From Anaerotruncus sp. (GTDB lineage: Bacteria > Bacillota > Clostridia > Oscillospirales > Ruminococcaceae), in contig JAETRV010000013.1 in the NCBI GenBank assembly GCA_021770005.1, forward strand, positions 1 to 59,540: a stretch of DNA of 59,540 nucleotides, given 5' to 3'. The translations under genes and the position numbers were made by a program. Below are positions 1 through 7,760 of this stretch, one piece after another (within the stretch, counting starts at the first letter, position 1; every line of letters starts with the position of its first letter). The notes under the pieces are model-generated. The model was not told the DNA's origin and ran no database searches. It saw only the letters and a program-made list of their open reading frames with translations.

Positions 1-2
1 TG

Positions 3-200
3 GTTTTTACCAGATGTGCCACCTAGTAGACGGTAAAATCCATATCCTTTTCCAGGGTTATCAAAGTCAAAAGTGTCTCCGTCATAGAGTATCCACGGCG
101 CCTTATTTGACTATGGAACGGATTTAGATAGGTAAATGTGGTGCCACCTATTTTTCTAAAGCCACTGATTTCGTCAACCAAACAAATCAAAAAATTATGA
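3..200 (-). pseudogene. Broken tail-fibre-like coding fragment at the left edge
   Basis: Two overlapping minus-strand frames look like one protein split by a frameshift near 105-115. The first (about 200 to 100) reads ISGFRKIGGTTFTYLNPF; the second (110 to the window edge) reads YGFYRLLGGTSGKN. The shared GF..(I/L)GGT motif, and a 10-bp repeat gtgccaccta at 16-25 and 141-150, suggest a repetitive adhesin or tail-fibre domain. No start codon is visible in the second frame. It lies opposite to the phage genes that follow. It may be a displaced or inverted fibre end; the identity is a guess from composition. Confidence 0.3.
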
Positions 201-213
201 AAGGAAGATTGAA

Positions 214-612
214 TTGGATTATAAGTATAGTTGCGTCGTCGATGCGGACAACCTCTATAAAACGTTTGTCCTCGTCTATCTGGAGCCGGGAGAGGGCGGC
301 GAAATAAGAGAGACCATATCGGGCTATGAGCTTGCGGAGGGTGAACACCTGTTGGAAGTCAGCCCTCCGTCTAACCTGGTGAAACCTCGCTGGGACGGCG
401 AAGCATGGGAAGAGGCAGCGACTGCCGAAGAGATTGAAGCATGGAAACAGGAAAATCCGACAGAGGAGATGGGATCGCCTTCTCCGTCTCCTCTGGAAGT
501 GTTGCAGGCAGAAAACAGCCTGCTCCGGGCACAGATCACAGCGGCCAGCAGCCGCCAGGATTTCTTGGAGGACTGTATAGCTGAAATGGCTGTGCAGGTG
601 TATAACGCATGA
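214..612 (+). CDS. Phage tail-associated hypothetical protein
   Basis: A 132-residue acidic protein starting at TTG 214, with AAGGAAG about 7 bases upstream. The first 70 residues look like a small beta-rich domain ending in WDGEAWEEAATAEEIEAWKQ, a style common in accessory proteins encoded just after tail fibres in Firmicutes phages. Residues 90-110 (LEVLQAENSLLRAQI) can form a coiled coil. The stop overlaps the next reading frame. Its place directly before a short phage protein and the lysis genes supports a role in tail or fibre assembly, but no catalytic motif is seen and the function is unknown. Confidence 0.6.
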   Translation: MDYKYSCVVDADNLYKTFVLVYLEPGEGGEIRETISGYELAEGEHLLEVSPPSNLVKPRWDGEAWEEAATAEEIEAWKQENPTEEMGSPSPSPLEVLQAENSLLRAQITAASSRQDFLEDCIAEMAVQVYNA

Positions 613-671
613 TAGCCGCATTTCAGCGGTTACATAAATTTTTAAGCCGAAAGGCAGAAAGGATGTTATTG

Positions 672-827
672 ATGATGGCTATGTTCTTTGCACAGAGGGT
701 AATCCTTGGGAAAACAGCATTTTCGGAGGTTCCGGCAGCATTGAAGCAGACTTGTGCGGAGGTGTTGATTGAAAGCGGTCTGCTGGAGCTTGTACCGGTC
801 AGCTTTGGCGGCACAGCGGAGGAATGA
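672..827 (+). CDS. Short phage protein between tail and lysis genes
   Basis: A 51-residue protein, MMAMFFAQRVILGKTAFSEV onward, ending in ELVPVSFGGTAEE. The pattern (hydrophobic start, then a helix meaning roughly 'K..F.EVP..LK....E.LIE.G..EL') recurs in clostridial phages in exactly this position, resembling the small CD1375/XkdX-like proteins. An open frame extends back to 609, but AGAAAGG at about 655-661 fits the ATG at 672 or 675 better. Role unknown. The family resemblance is from memory of the pattern. Confidence 0.6.
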   Translation: MMAMFFAQRVILGKTAFSEVPAALKQTCAEVLIESGLLELVPVSFGGTAEE

Positions 828-888
828 GGGACAAGCCGCCCGTAAGGGCGGCAATGTTTGAGAAGCAGCATACAGGGAGTGGACGCAT

Positions 889-1845
889 ATGGACGCCAAA
901 CAGGAACTGGTTGGCGCGCTCGTAGAAGCCGGGCTATCCTCGGAGCAAGCGCAGAAACTGGTGCAGCCCTATCAAATATCCTGTCGGGATGGATCTGACT
1001 GGGGAGACCTGAAAAAGCAAATTTCGGCGTTCCTTGCGGCGAAGCGGATTGATGGATTATCGGCCAGGACGATTGAAAACTACCGGTACACATTGGGAGT
1101 TTTTGCGGGACAGGTAGACCGAGCGGTGACCAAGATCACAGTGGACGATCTGCGGGAGTACATCTCCTATCTGTCGGAGATACGCGGACTGCGGGACGGA
1201 AGTCTGTTGACCCACATCAACACCCTGCGCAGCTTCTTCAGCTGGCTGACAGTTGAAGGCGTCATTCGTAGGAATCCTATGCTCAAGATCAAGTCCCCCA
1301 GACTGGATCGCGCCCGGTCGCGGCACGCATTGTCCCAGGAGCAGTTGGAACGGCTGCGGGATGCCTGCAAAACCTATAAAGAGCGGGCGCTGGTAGAGTT
1401 CCTTGTGTCTTCTGGATGCCGCTTGAGCGAGGTGTCCGGAATCCGGATGGAGGATGTCAACTGGCGGGATCGGAGTGTGATCGTACATGGCAAGGGCAAC
1501 AAGAGCCGCAAGGTCTATTTCAGTGTCAGGGCCAAGCTGATGCTGGAGGAGCATATCTCCCGGCGCAAGGGTGGGGATGCCTTGTTTGTAAGCGTCAAGA
1601 CACCGTACCCAGCCATGCAGCCGCGGGCAATCCAACGAGCGCTCGGGCTGATCGGCGACCGGATGGGTCTGCACGTCCATCCGCACCTGCTGCGCCACAC
1701 CTTTGCGACGATGGCGCTTGCAGGAGGTATGGATATCACAGTGATCCAGCGGCTTTTGGGCCATGAGGACACCAAGACAACCCTCATCTATGCGGAGCTG
1801 TCACAACGGACAGTGCAGTATGAGTACGAGCGAATCATAGCGTAA
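889..1845 (+). CDS. Tyrosine recombinase (XerC/XerD-type integrase)
   Basis: A 318-residue site-specific recombinase. After a 45-residue leader, an N-terminal SAM-like core-binding domain (about 45-130) is followed by the catalytic domain. Active-site landmarks are visible: Arg in SSGCRLSEVSGI, the HLLRHTFAT box (His and Arg), the His in LLGHEDTKTT, and the nucleophile Tyr in TLIYAEL. The length is like XerD rather than a long phage integrase. The start at ATG 889 has CAGGGAG upstream. It sits between the tail genes and the lysis genes, an unusual place for the integrating enzyme of a prophage. It could instead drive a local inversion, for example of a tail-fibre end. An inverted repeat lies 20 bases after its stop. 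Confidence 0.92.
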   Translation: MDAKQELVGALVEAGLSSEQAQKLVQPYQISCRDGSDWGDLKKQISAFLAAKRIDGLSARTIENYRYTLGVFAGQVDRAVTKITVDDLREYISYLSEIRGLRDGSLLTHINTLRSFFSWLTVEGVIRRNPMLKIKSPRLDRARSRHALSQEQLERLRDACKTYKERALVEFLVSSGCRLSEVSGIRMEDVNWRDRSVIVHGKGNKSRKVYFSVRAKLMLEEHISRRKGGDALFVSVKTPYPAMQPRAIQRALGLIGDRMGLHVHPHLLRHTFATMALAGGMDITVIQRLLGHEDTKTTLIYAELSQRTVQYEYERIIA

Positions 1846-1864
1846 ATCAGCTGGAGCAAAAAAG

Positions 1865-1903
1865 TTCCTGGAGATGTGTAATAAAACCGCACATCTCTAG
1901 GAA
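1865..1903. repeat. 14-bp inverted repeat downstream of the recombinase
   Basis: Arms TTCCTGGAGATGTG (1865-1878) and CACATCTCTAGGAA (1890-1903) pair with one mismatch around an 11-base spacer. There is no T-run after it, so it is a poor intrinsic terminator. Its form, two opposed arms around a short spacer next to a tyrosine recombinase gene, resembles a recombination core site, but this is inference. Confidence 0.55.
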
Positions 1904-1948
1904 TCGGGTGGATAAAGTGAAAGGACTTTTCGAAAAGAGGTGGTAAAT

Positions 1949-2281
1949 GTGGACACATCGGTCATTTCGCGGGCCGAACACGATGAGTTTTGCCGGAGGC
2001 TTGAGGCAGAGCATAAGCGTTTGGCAGCCGAGGACAACCGGCAGAACCATCGGATCGACACACTGGAAGAGAAGGTGGAGCAGATCGGCGCACTGGTTAC
2101 ATCGGTGGAAAAGCTGGCTCTGAACATGGAGATCATGGCGAACGAGCTGAAGCAGCAGGGCGAACGGCTGGAAAGCCTGGAGGCGCGCGACGGGGAGAAC
2201 TGGCGCAAGGCGGTCGGGCACATCGTCACCATTGTGATCGGGGCTGTGATCGGCTTTATCTGCACCAGAATTGGACTGTGA
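1949..2281 (+). CDS. XhlA-like phage lysis-associated membrane protein
   Basis: A 110-residue protein with a long coiled coil (about residues 5-80, with many heptad-spaced Leu/Ile and charged residues) and one C-terminal membrane helix (VGHIVTIVIGAVIGFICTRI). This is the architecture of hemolysin XhlA proteins, which work with holins in PBSX-type prophages. The start GTG 1949 is chosen because AAAGAGG lies 8 bases before it; a frame-matched GTG at 1940 would overlap that site. The stop abuts the next gene, indicating a lysis operon. Confidence 0.75.
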   Translation: MDTSVISRAEHDEFCRRLEAEHKRLAAEDNRQNHRIDTLEEKVEQIGALVTSVEKLALNMEIMANELKQQGERLESLEARDGENWRKAVGHIVTIVIGAVIGFICTRIGL

Positions 2282-2301
2282 AGGAAAGGAGAGAACGACA
2301 G

Positions 2302-2664
2302 ATGAATGTGCAGGAGTTTATGCGTATCGTGATCTATCTCTGCGCACTGATGCTTGGAGGCCTGGCCTTGTGGTATCGGGGCAATGCTAAGATCAGCGGA
2401 CGGGTGGCCGCGCTGATCCGGCGGGCCGAAGAGTTGTACAGCGACCTAACCAATGCAGGAGGGATGAAATTCGAGTGGGTGGTCGGGCAGCTCTATGGGC
2501 TGATCCCACTTGCAGTGAGGCCGTTTGTGCCGCGCAGTCTGATCGAACAGATTGTACAGACCACCTTTGACGCGATTGAGGGATATGCCAAGATGCAGTT
2601 GGACAGGCTGACGGGCAGCAGTCAAGAGATGGGGCAGGGCAAGGACTGTGAGGTGTTAAGATGA
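2302..2664 (+). CDS. Putative phage holin (LLH-type)
   Basis: A 120-residue protein with one N-terminal membrane helix (MRIVIYLCALMLGGLALWYR) followed by a charged amphipathic region and a tail predicted to be helical. Single-span holins of this layout, followed by an endolysin, are common in clostridial phages. AAGGAAAGGAGA directly precedes ATG 2302. The last four bases overlap the endolysin start (ATGA), so the two are translationally coupled. The call rests mainly on position and topology, because the sequence has no catalytic signature. Confidence 0.6.
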   Translation: MNVQEFMRIVIYLCALMLGGLALWYRGNAKISGRVAALIRRAEELYSDLTNAGGMKFEWVVGQLYGLIPLAVRPFVPRSLIEQIVQTTFDAIEGYAKMQLDRLTGSSQEMGQGKDCEVLR

Positions 2665-3374
2665 GCCAGAGGTTGACGCTGCCGTTTAAGGACATGTGTA
2701 TCACTGCGGGATATAAACATCCGCAATATCTCAAAGAGTGGGGCTGGCCCCATTATGGCGTGGACTGCTACGATCCCAATACCCATGATGTACTCGCTCT
2801 GGGAGATGGTGAGGTGATCGTTGCCGGGCAGGACGGCCCCACGCTGACTGGCAAATTGTCCCGGCTAGGCATGGTGACAGTGCTTGTCTACCGAGATGTG
2901 CTCTGCAATGATGGTAAAGTGAGGGACTTGACCGCCCGCACCTACCACCATGCAAGCGTCAAGATTAAGGCAGGGGACAAGGTGCGGCGCGGGCAGGTAA
3001 TTGCTCAGTATGGCAATACCGGGGCCAACACCAGCGGCCCGCATCTGCATATTGAGCTGGACACCGACACCAAATACCCCACCCTCGCGCCCGGTGTATC
3101 GGTGACAGCCAGCAACCGGATCATCAACACAAAGGCAGAGTACGCCAGGGCGGGAGGGCTGTCCGACAGCACAATCAATCCGGCCAAGGTCTGGTTTATC
3201 GGAGATGGACAGAGCATCGCCGGAGCAGTGGGGAGCTGGTGTGCCCAGAGCGACTTGGCAGTGCCTAAGCTGCTCGGAGAGACGCAGGAGCAGCCGGATT
3301 ACAAGGTCATGTATGAGGACCTCAAAGACCGCTATGAAAGATTACATAGCGGTCTTGAAGCATTACTGAAATGA
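2661..3374 (+). CDS. Phage endolysin, M23 family metallopeptidase
   Basis: A 237-residue peptidoglycan endopeptidase of the LytM/M23 type. Zinc and catalytic motifs are visible: HYGVD (residues about 31-35), the HH in RTYHHAS and the C-terminal HLHIE in GPHLHIEL. The peptidase domain fills residues 1-150. The remaining 85 residues probably bind the cell wall or target the enzyme and end in a short coiled stretch. There is no signal peptide, consistent with release through the upstream holin. It starts within the stop of the holin gene and ends before an intrinsic terminator, closing the lysis operon. Confidence 0.88.
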   Translation: MSQRLTLPFKDMCITAGYKHPQYLKEWGWPHYGVDCYDPNTHDVLALGDGEVIVAGQDGPTLTGKLSRLGMVTVLVYRDVLCNDGKVRDLTARTYHHASVKIKAGDKVRRGQVIAQYGNTGANTSGPHLHIELDTDTKYPTLAPGVSVTASNRIINTKAEYARAGGLSDSTINPAKVWFIGDGQSIAGAVGSWCAQSDLAVPKLLGETQEQPDYKVMYEDLKDRYERLHSGLEALLK

Positions 3375-3378
3375 GAGA

Positions 3379-3410
3379 AAAGCCTGTACTATTGGGGTAC
3401 AGGCTTTTTA
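3379..3410 (+). terminator. Intrinsic terminator of the phage lysis operon
   Basis: Stem AAGCCTGTAC / GTACAGGCTT with a 7-base loop followed by a T-run, 5 bases after the endolysin stop. Confidence 0.9.
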
Positions 3411-3511
3411 TTCTTAGACCTTTTTTACTGTTTATATAAATGCTATCTAATCTTCAATTCCACTGAAAACAGAGCCATCTACCTGACTTCATAATTCCGA
3501 CAGTTGCGTAT

Positions 3512-4189
3512 CTAAGCACCTTTATTATCTTTAGCTATTTTTTCAGAAATATCATATGCGATCACATTGTAAACCCATTTCTTACCTTTATTTCTTGTCG
3601 CAATATTTGATATTATAATCATAAGCACTAAAAATTTAATATAGCATGCGTTAAACTCGACGGTTTTAGATGTCTTGCATAATAAAACATAAATTATCAG
3701 TATATTAATTGATGATATAAAAATATCTCTGCACAATCTAAAGTCCTTTGCTGAAGTCGTAATCATTTCCACATCCCTATGCTGGTGATATATATGATAC
3801 CACTGTTGGTTTTGAAAAGCACTTCTTTCCCTTTTATCTTGTGGCATTTGCGAATAAATATTTTCATAATATTTTTCCACATCAGCGTTTGAGAATCTCA
3901 TATCATTTTTTACTTTTTTTATAGTATCAAAGATAGTTTGTCCTGGCTCACTAGTCAACAAAAACACCAATCTTCTTTTTAAATCACTTCCATAAAACGA
4001 GTCGAGGGCGAAAACGAAAGCATAAATTGATGAGGAAACAATGGAAATATTCAACAAATTTGCAATCAGCTGTAATACATTAGGGTTTTCTTTATCGATA
4101 ATACTGTTAATTCCATTAACTGCAATAAAATAAATTAAAATAGTTGCTATAACATAGCCTTTTAATTCTTTGTCCCTATAATTTTTCAT
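3512..4189 (-). CDS. AT-rich four-helix membrane protein, prophage cargo
   Basis: A 225-residue protein with two hydrophobic segments near the N-terminus (YVIATILIYFIAV and LLNISIVSSSIYAFVFAL), a charged cytoplasmic middle (about 75-150), then two more hydrophobic segments (IFISSINILIIYVLL, FLVLMIIISNIAT). Its base composition is far more AT-rich than the host genes. GGAGGGG about 10 bases before ATG 4189 decides the start. It overlaps the end of the upstream GNAT gene, so the two form one unit. No family is recognised. 2+2 helix membrane proteins beside a small enzyme are sometimes phage-borne accessory or defence effectors, but nothing here proves that. Confidence 0.6.
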   Translation of the reverse strand: MKNYRDKELKGYVIATILIYFIAVNGINSIIDKENPNVLQLIANLLNISIVSSSIYAFVFALDSFYGSDLKRRLVFLLTSEPGQTIFDTIKKVKNDMRFSNADVEKYYENIYSQMPQDKRERSAFQNQQWYHIYHQHRDVEMITTSAKDFRLCRDIFISSINILIIYVLLCKTSKTVEFNACYIKFLVLMIIISNIATRNKGKKWVYNVIAYDISEKIAKDNKGA

Positions 4190-4607
4190 GATAAAAATTC
4201 CCCTCCGCATTCTCTGGAAGATATTTCAGAGCAACAAGAAGATCTCCTATCATGTAACCTTGATCCGAATAGTATTTACGTAACCCTTTTTCGAAGTACG
4301 CCATCGAACAAATAGCACCAGATTCTTTTTCGAGTTTTTTGAGAAGTTTTTTTCCTATTTTTTGTCCCCGATAGTTAATGTCAACATATAGATACTGCGG
4401 TAACAATGTTTTATTAGGCAGAATTAAACCATATACAAAGCCAACCATGAGATCATCTATGAATGCCCCGTATATATAACTAATGCCATCGAAACCATCT
4501 TTTATGGTCTTGGCTATAGTAAAAAGTATAGAGGCTGTAGTCTCATTATCAGGTGCTATTTTTAAAATCAATGAGCAGTCGTTTTGTGTTAAAAGTCGAA
4601 TTTTCAT
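4176..4607 (-). CDS. GNAT-family N-acetyltransferase, prophage cargo
   Basis: A 143-residue acetyltransferase of the GNAT fold. Central strands are followed by the acetyl-CoA site VDINYRGQKIGKKLLKKLEK, where RGQKIG matches the (R/Q)xxGxG/A pyrophosphate loop. A C-terminal strand follows (ICSMAYFEKGLRKYYSDQGY). The start ATG 4607 follows GGAG with a 9-base gap; ATG 4622 is an alternative. It is AT-rich like its overlapping downstream partner, placing both on transferred DNA next to the prophage end. The substrate is unknown. Confidence 0.75.
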   Translation of the reverse strand: MKIRLLTQNDCSLILKIAPDNETTASILFTIAKTIKDGFDGISYIYGAFIDDLMVGFVYGLILPNKTLLPQYLYVDINYRGQKIGKKLLKKLEKESGAICSMAYFEKGLRKYYSDQGYMIGDLLVALKYLPENAEGNFYHEKL

Positions 4608-4750
4608 CTCTGGAGACTCCATCCTTAAACTATAATTCATGGAATGGTTTAGAGAGTTGATATACCCCGTAATAACTATTATCATCTAGTATTAATCTAT
4701 GGAATATTTCATATGAGACAAATTAAATTTATGTTTCAACAGTCCATTTC

Positions 4751-4772
4751 AAGTGGGAATAAAGTGGGAATA
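4751..4772. repeat. Tandem 11-bp repeat near the presumed attachment site
   Basis: aagtgggaata occurs twice without a gap, about 90 bases from the tRNA-Ser 3' end. Short GTGGGAA direct repeats close to an att site often serve as arm-type binding sites for tyrosine integrases. That role is inferred. Confidence 0.5.
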
Positions 4773-4820
4773 GGTAAATTTTTATTAGTATTTTACAAGT
4801 GAGATTAAGCTTTGCAGGCA

Positions 4821-4860
4821 ATTTTAAAATCCCGCTTAGAGTTTGATTCTAAGCGGGATT
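4821..4860 (-). terminator. Terminator of the tRNA-Ser genes
   Basis: Perfect stem AATCCCGCTTAGA / TCTAAGCGGGATT followed on the minus strand by ATTTTAAAAT. It touches the encoded CCA end of tRNA-Ser(GCT), so it also marks the host/prophage junction. Confidence 0.8.
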
Positions 4861-4950
4861 GGCGGAGATGAAGGGATTTGAACCCTTGCGCCGGTTTCCC
4901 GACCTACTCCCTTAGCAGGGGAGCCCCTTCACCAACTTGGGTACATCTCC
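4860..4950 (-). tRNA. tRNA-Ser(GCT)
   Basis: Class II tRNA of 91 nt with encoded CCA. Acceptor arms GGAGATG/CATCTCC pair, the anticodon loop contains GCT (CTGCTAA), and a long variable arm and the GGTTCAAATCC T-arm are present. Its 3' end faces the prophage, the usual orientation for a phage integrated into a tRNA. Confidence 0.96.
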
Positions 4951-4987
4951 AAAAAATCTATCAAATTTTGTTCCGCAAGAGAAACGG

Positions 4988-5074
4988 TGGCGGAGAGAGT
5001 GGGATTCGAACCCACGGCTCTTTCGAGTCACTGGTTTTCAAGACCAGCTCCTTAAACCACTCGGACATCTCTCC
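4988..5074 (-). tRNA. tRNA-Ser(TGA)
   Basis: Class II tRNA of 87 nt with encoded CCA. Acceptor GGAGAGA/TCTCTCC, anticodon TGA in TCTTGAAAA, long variable arm, and T-arm GGGTTCGAATCCC. It lies 37 bases upstream of tRNA-Ser(GCT) and is probably cotranscribed with it. Confidence 0.96.
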
Positions 5075-5201
5075 CTTGGGTATCATACTACAGTCTCTAT
5101 GAAAAGTCAAGCGTATTTTTGCAGTAATCCCAGTAAATAGAACCTATCGCTTCCTCCTTTTGGCTGGCTGTCTCCAAAGATCGGGCCTTCCTCGCAAACA
5201 T

Positions 5202-6335
5202 TCAAGCCGGTTCCTGTTTTTGCGGAAGCCACGACAGGATGGAAAGCTGATCGCTGCCAATAAAGCTGTCCGCCATATAGGCAAACAAAATCTGGTTATA
5301 TCGTGAAACATCCACCTGTTCAAGCAGGGAGGGGGAAACAGATGTGGTGTCCACAAACGTGACCTTGGGATAATGGATCAGCAGGAACGGCAGATAGCTC
5401 TGCATCGAACGGTCCCCAAAAATCAGGAGTTGACGGGTGCTCTCTGCGGCATTGCCCACATCAATGGTCACGATCGGGGATACCCCCCCGAGGATGACTT
5501 GTTTCACGTCGCCTCCGAGCGCCTCCCGAAACTGGGGATAGAGGGTGTAATACCGTCGGGAACTGCCATCATTTTCATAGTGGGTCACGGTATAATACCG
5601 CCAGTATTTGGACATCGAATACGCTGATATGCGGTCGGGCGGGATTTCTCGATAGGGAGAACGCGCATAAAGATCCCCGTAATAGTTGTAGTCAAGGTGT
5701 TCTACACTGAACTCATGGAGGCCGCGCGGCTTCAAACCGAGTTTTTGTGCGGCAACCGCATAGATATAATACCCGCCCAACCCGGTGGTTGTGTTGTCGG
5801 TGCGGTAGTAGATGTATTCCTCCTGATGGTTGCGCAGGGTTGGGTATACGTCGATCGGGGTGAGGTATCCGGAGACGCGGCGGTAGACATCGTCCAAAAG
5901 CTGCTGCTTCTGGTTGTAGAGCGGCGCAACCGTATCATAAGGGACCTTGCTCTGCTGCACCGCGCAGGCTGTCGGGATCAGCATGACATAACTGTTGCGC
6001 TGGAATTGATCGACAAAATCCAGCATTTTGGTGATATTGGCATTGATGATCGCCTGGCTTTTGAGCTGCACATCCAACATCAGCATGTCTTCTGAGATAA
6101 AAACGCCGTTCTGCTGCTTGCTGCCGCCCGCATATTTCAGGGAAATCTGGAACCTGCGCAAAAATTCCGCGCCGGGCAAGCGCTCCTTCAACGCTGATTC
6201 CAACTGTTGGAACGGTTGATCCTGGGCGGAAACCGCCTGAAGCAGCGCACCGCCGCCCCCACCCTGCAAAAGCAGAGCCGGTACCAGAAAAAGGGCGGCC
6301 AAAAACGCCAGCCCGCTATAGCTTCGCATCTTCAC
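5202..6335 (-). CDS. DHHW-family (SGNH-like) secreted protein with altered catalytic motif
   Basis: A 377-residue exported protein with a membrane anchor or signal helix at residues 7-24 (GLAFLAALFLVPALLLQ). Family landmarks are present: NGVFISEDMLML (76-87), the YYRTD strand, and a late GD block. The DHHW box that names the family, normally D-H-H-W after YYRT, reads D180-N-T-T here. The nucleophile block normally GDSxA reads GDRS (307-310). The usual His pair is therefore missing. Start GTG 6335 has AAGGAGG 7 bases before it. It lies 21 bases after an MBOAT gene that is altered in the same way. Normal partners O-acetylate extracellular polymers. This one may be inactive, structural, or use other chemistry. 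Confidence 0.8.
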   Translation of the reverse strand: MKMRSYSGLAFLAALFLVPALLLQGGGGGALLQAVSAQDQPFQQLESALKERLPGAEFLRRFQISLKYAGGSKQQNGVFISEDMLMLDVQLKSQAIINANITKMLDFVDQFQRNSYVMLIPTACAVQQSKVPYDTVAPLYNQKQQLLDDVYRRVSGYLTPIDVYPTLRNHQEEYIYYRTDNTTTGLGGYYIYAVAAQKLGLKPRGLHEFSVEHLDYNYYGDLYARSPYREIPPDRISAYSMSKYWRYYTVTHYENDGSSRRYYTLYPQFREALGGDVKQVILGGVSPIVTIDVGNAAESTRQLLIFGDRSMQSYLPFLLIHYPKVTFVDTTSVSPSLLEQVDVSRYNQILFAYMADSFIGSDQLSILSWLPQKQEPA

Positions 6336-6356
6336 CCAGGTCCCTCCTTTGCAGAA

Positions 6357-7688
6357 TCAAAGCATGAATGCGGTGGTCACAGCCAACAGGAGCAGGGTCA
6401 GCAACATGGAAACCAGCTCCCACAGCCGTGGAGAAACCCTGCGGCAGAACCCTGCTAAGATACGGCCCATGCCGCTCGCACAAAAGATAGCGACCAACAG
6501 GAGCAGATAGTTCGAATTGAGCAGATAGAGCACCTCATTGCTCAAAAAGTCCGCACCGCTCAAGCCGAACATCACCCGCAGATAATCGACCGACTGCTTG
6601 AGGGTGTTGCCCGCAAACAGGACAAACGAAACCTGCACCGCGATGGTGCAGCCGATCCAGCGCAGAACCGGCGGGACCGTCTCGGCAATCCGGCGGAGCA
6701 GGAATTTCTCGCAGAGGACAAGCGCGGAAAAATACAGCCCCCAGACCACCATATTCAGCCGGATACCATACCACAGCCCGATCAGGATCGACAGCAGCAG
6801 GATATTAAAGATCCCCGAAAGGGTCCCGCCCTGCGGCGTGCCGAAAGCCGTATACACATATTTGCGCATAAACCGGTTGACGGTGATGTTAAACCGGGAA
6901 AAAAAGTCGTTGATGCTGATCGACCGGAACGGGTCCCGGAAGTTCTCCGGCAGGTCGATCCCGAAGAGCATCCCCAGCCCCCGCGCCATATCGCAGAATC
7001 CGGAGAGCAGAAAGAAGGTCGCCAGTGAGAGGCAGATAACCATCATCCAGACATGCAGGATGGCCGCATTATAATAGTGTACCTCATGCAGGCGGGCATA
7101 AATCTGGTAAATCCCATCCCCGAGGATCACTTTTTTTGCAAGCCCCTGTACAAACACCCTTCCGCCCCGCCCGACCCGGTCGAGCGAGACCCGCATCCGG
7201 TGGAGCTGCGGGGCCAGCCTTCCGTAGTAGACGAGCGGCCCGGCATAGAGCCTAGGGAAAAATCCCACCGCCAGCGCGAATGACACCAGGCTGCGTTCAG
7301 CCGCGACATAGCCATAGTAGCAGTCCGCCAGATAGCCCGCGCCGGTCAGGCATACCACGCCCAACCCCAGCGGGACATGCAAGCCATAGAGCTGTTCCAG
7401 AACCCCATAAAGGACGAACAGGGCCAGGTCCGCGCCCGCCGAAACAGCCGCAGCCAGCGCGCGCAGGCGTGGGGCCCCTTCACATCGCACCAGCAGCCGC
7501 GCCGCCAGATAGTTGGCTAGGATCACCGCGGCAATCAGCAAAATGCGCTCCCCCTCAAGAGAGGCATAACAGAACGCCGAAAGGGCAACCACCGCATAGG
7601 CCCGCATACGCGGCGGCAGGAGCAGGCAGACCACCACGGAAACCGGCAGCAGCAGATATAGGAATGTCAGGTTGTAAGGATGCATCAT
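6357..7688 (-). CDS. MBOAT-family membrane O-acyltransferase-like protein, His residues replaced
   Basis: A 443-residue polytopic membrane protein with about ten hydrophobic segments, homologous in layout to AlgI/DltB acyltransferases. The family block DFFSRFNITV (261-270) corresponds to the usual F..RWHISLS, with Asn in place of His. The block ILIGLWYGIRLNMVVWGLYF (301-320) matches the usual SGLWHG..W.FV.WGL.. except that the catalytic His is Tyr307. Length and topology are normal, so this is not simple decay. AAGGGGG precedes ATG 7688. It forms a two-gene unit with the downstream DHHW protein. Known relatives pass acyl groups across the membrane to cell-surface polymers. Acyl transfer by this protein is doubtful without the His. 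Confidence 0.85.
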   Translation of the reverse strand: MMHPYNLTFLYLLLPVSVVVCLLLPPRMRAYAVVALSAFCYASLEGERILLIAAVILANYLAARLLVRCEGAPRLRALAAAVSAGADLALFVLYGVLEQLYGLHVPLGLGVVCLTGAGYLADCYYGYVAAERSLVSFALAVGFFPRLYAGPLVYYGRLAPQLHRMRVSLDRVGRGGRVFVQGLAKKVILGDGIYQIYARLHEVHYYNAAILHVWMMVICLSLATFFLLSGFCDMARGLGMLFGIDLPENFRDPFRSISINDFFSRFNITVNRFMRKYVYTAFGTPQGGTLSGIFNILLLSILIGLWYGIRLNMVVWGLYFSALVLCEKFLLRRIAETVPPVLRWIGCTIAVQVSFVLFAGNTLKQSVDYLRVMFGLSGADFLSNEVLYLLNSNYLLLLVAIFCASGMGRILAGFCRRVSPRLWELVSMLLTLLLLAVTTAFML

Positions 7689-7760
7689 GCGCCCCCTTTC
7701 CGCGCTTGCCTCGGCAAGAGGCTTCGTATTCCGCCCGCAGTCTGCCGCTTCATGGCGGCG

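Noticed and set aside
889-1845. Host XerC/XerD chromosome-dimer recombinase
   Set aside because: It is embedded in phage tail and lysis genes, and no dif-like site was recognised nearby apart from the 14-bp inverted repeat.
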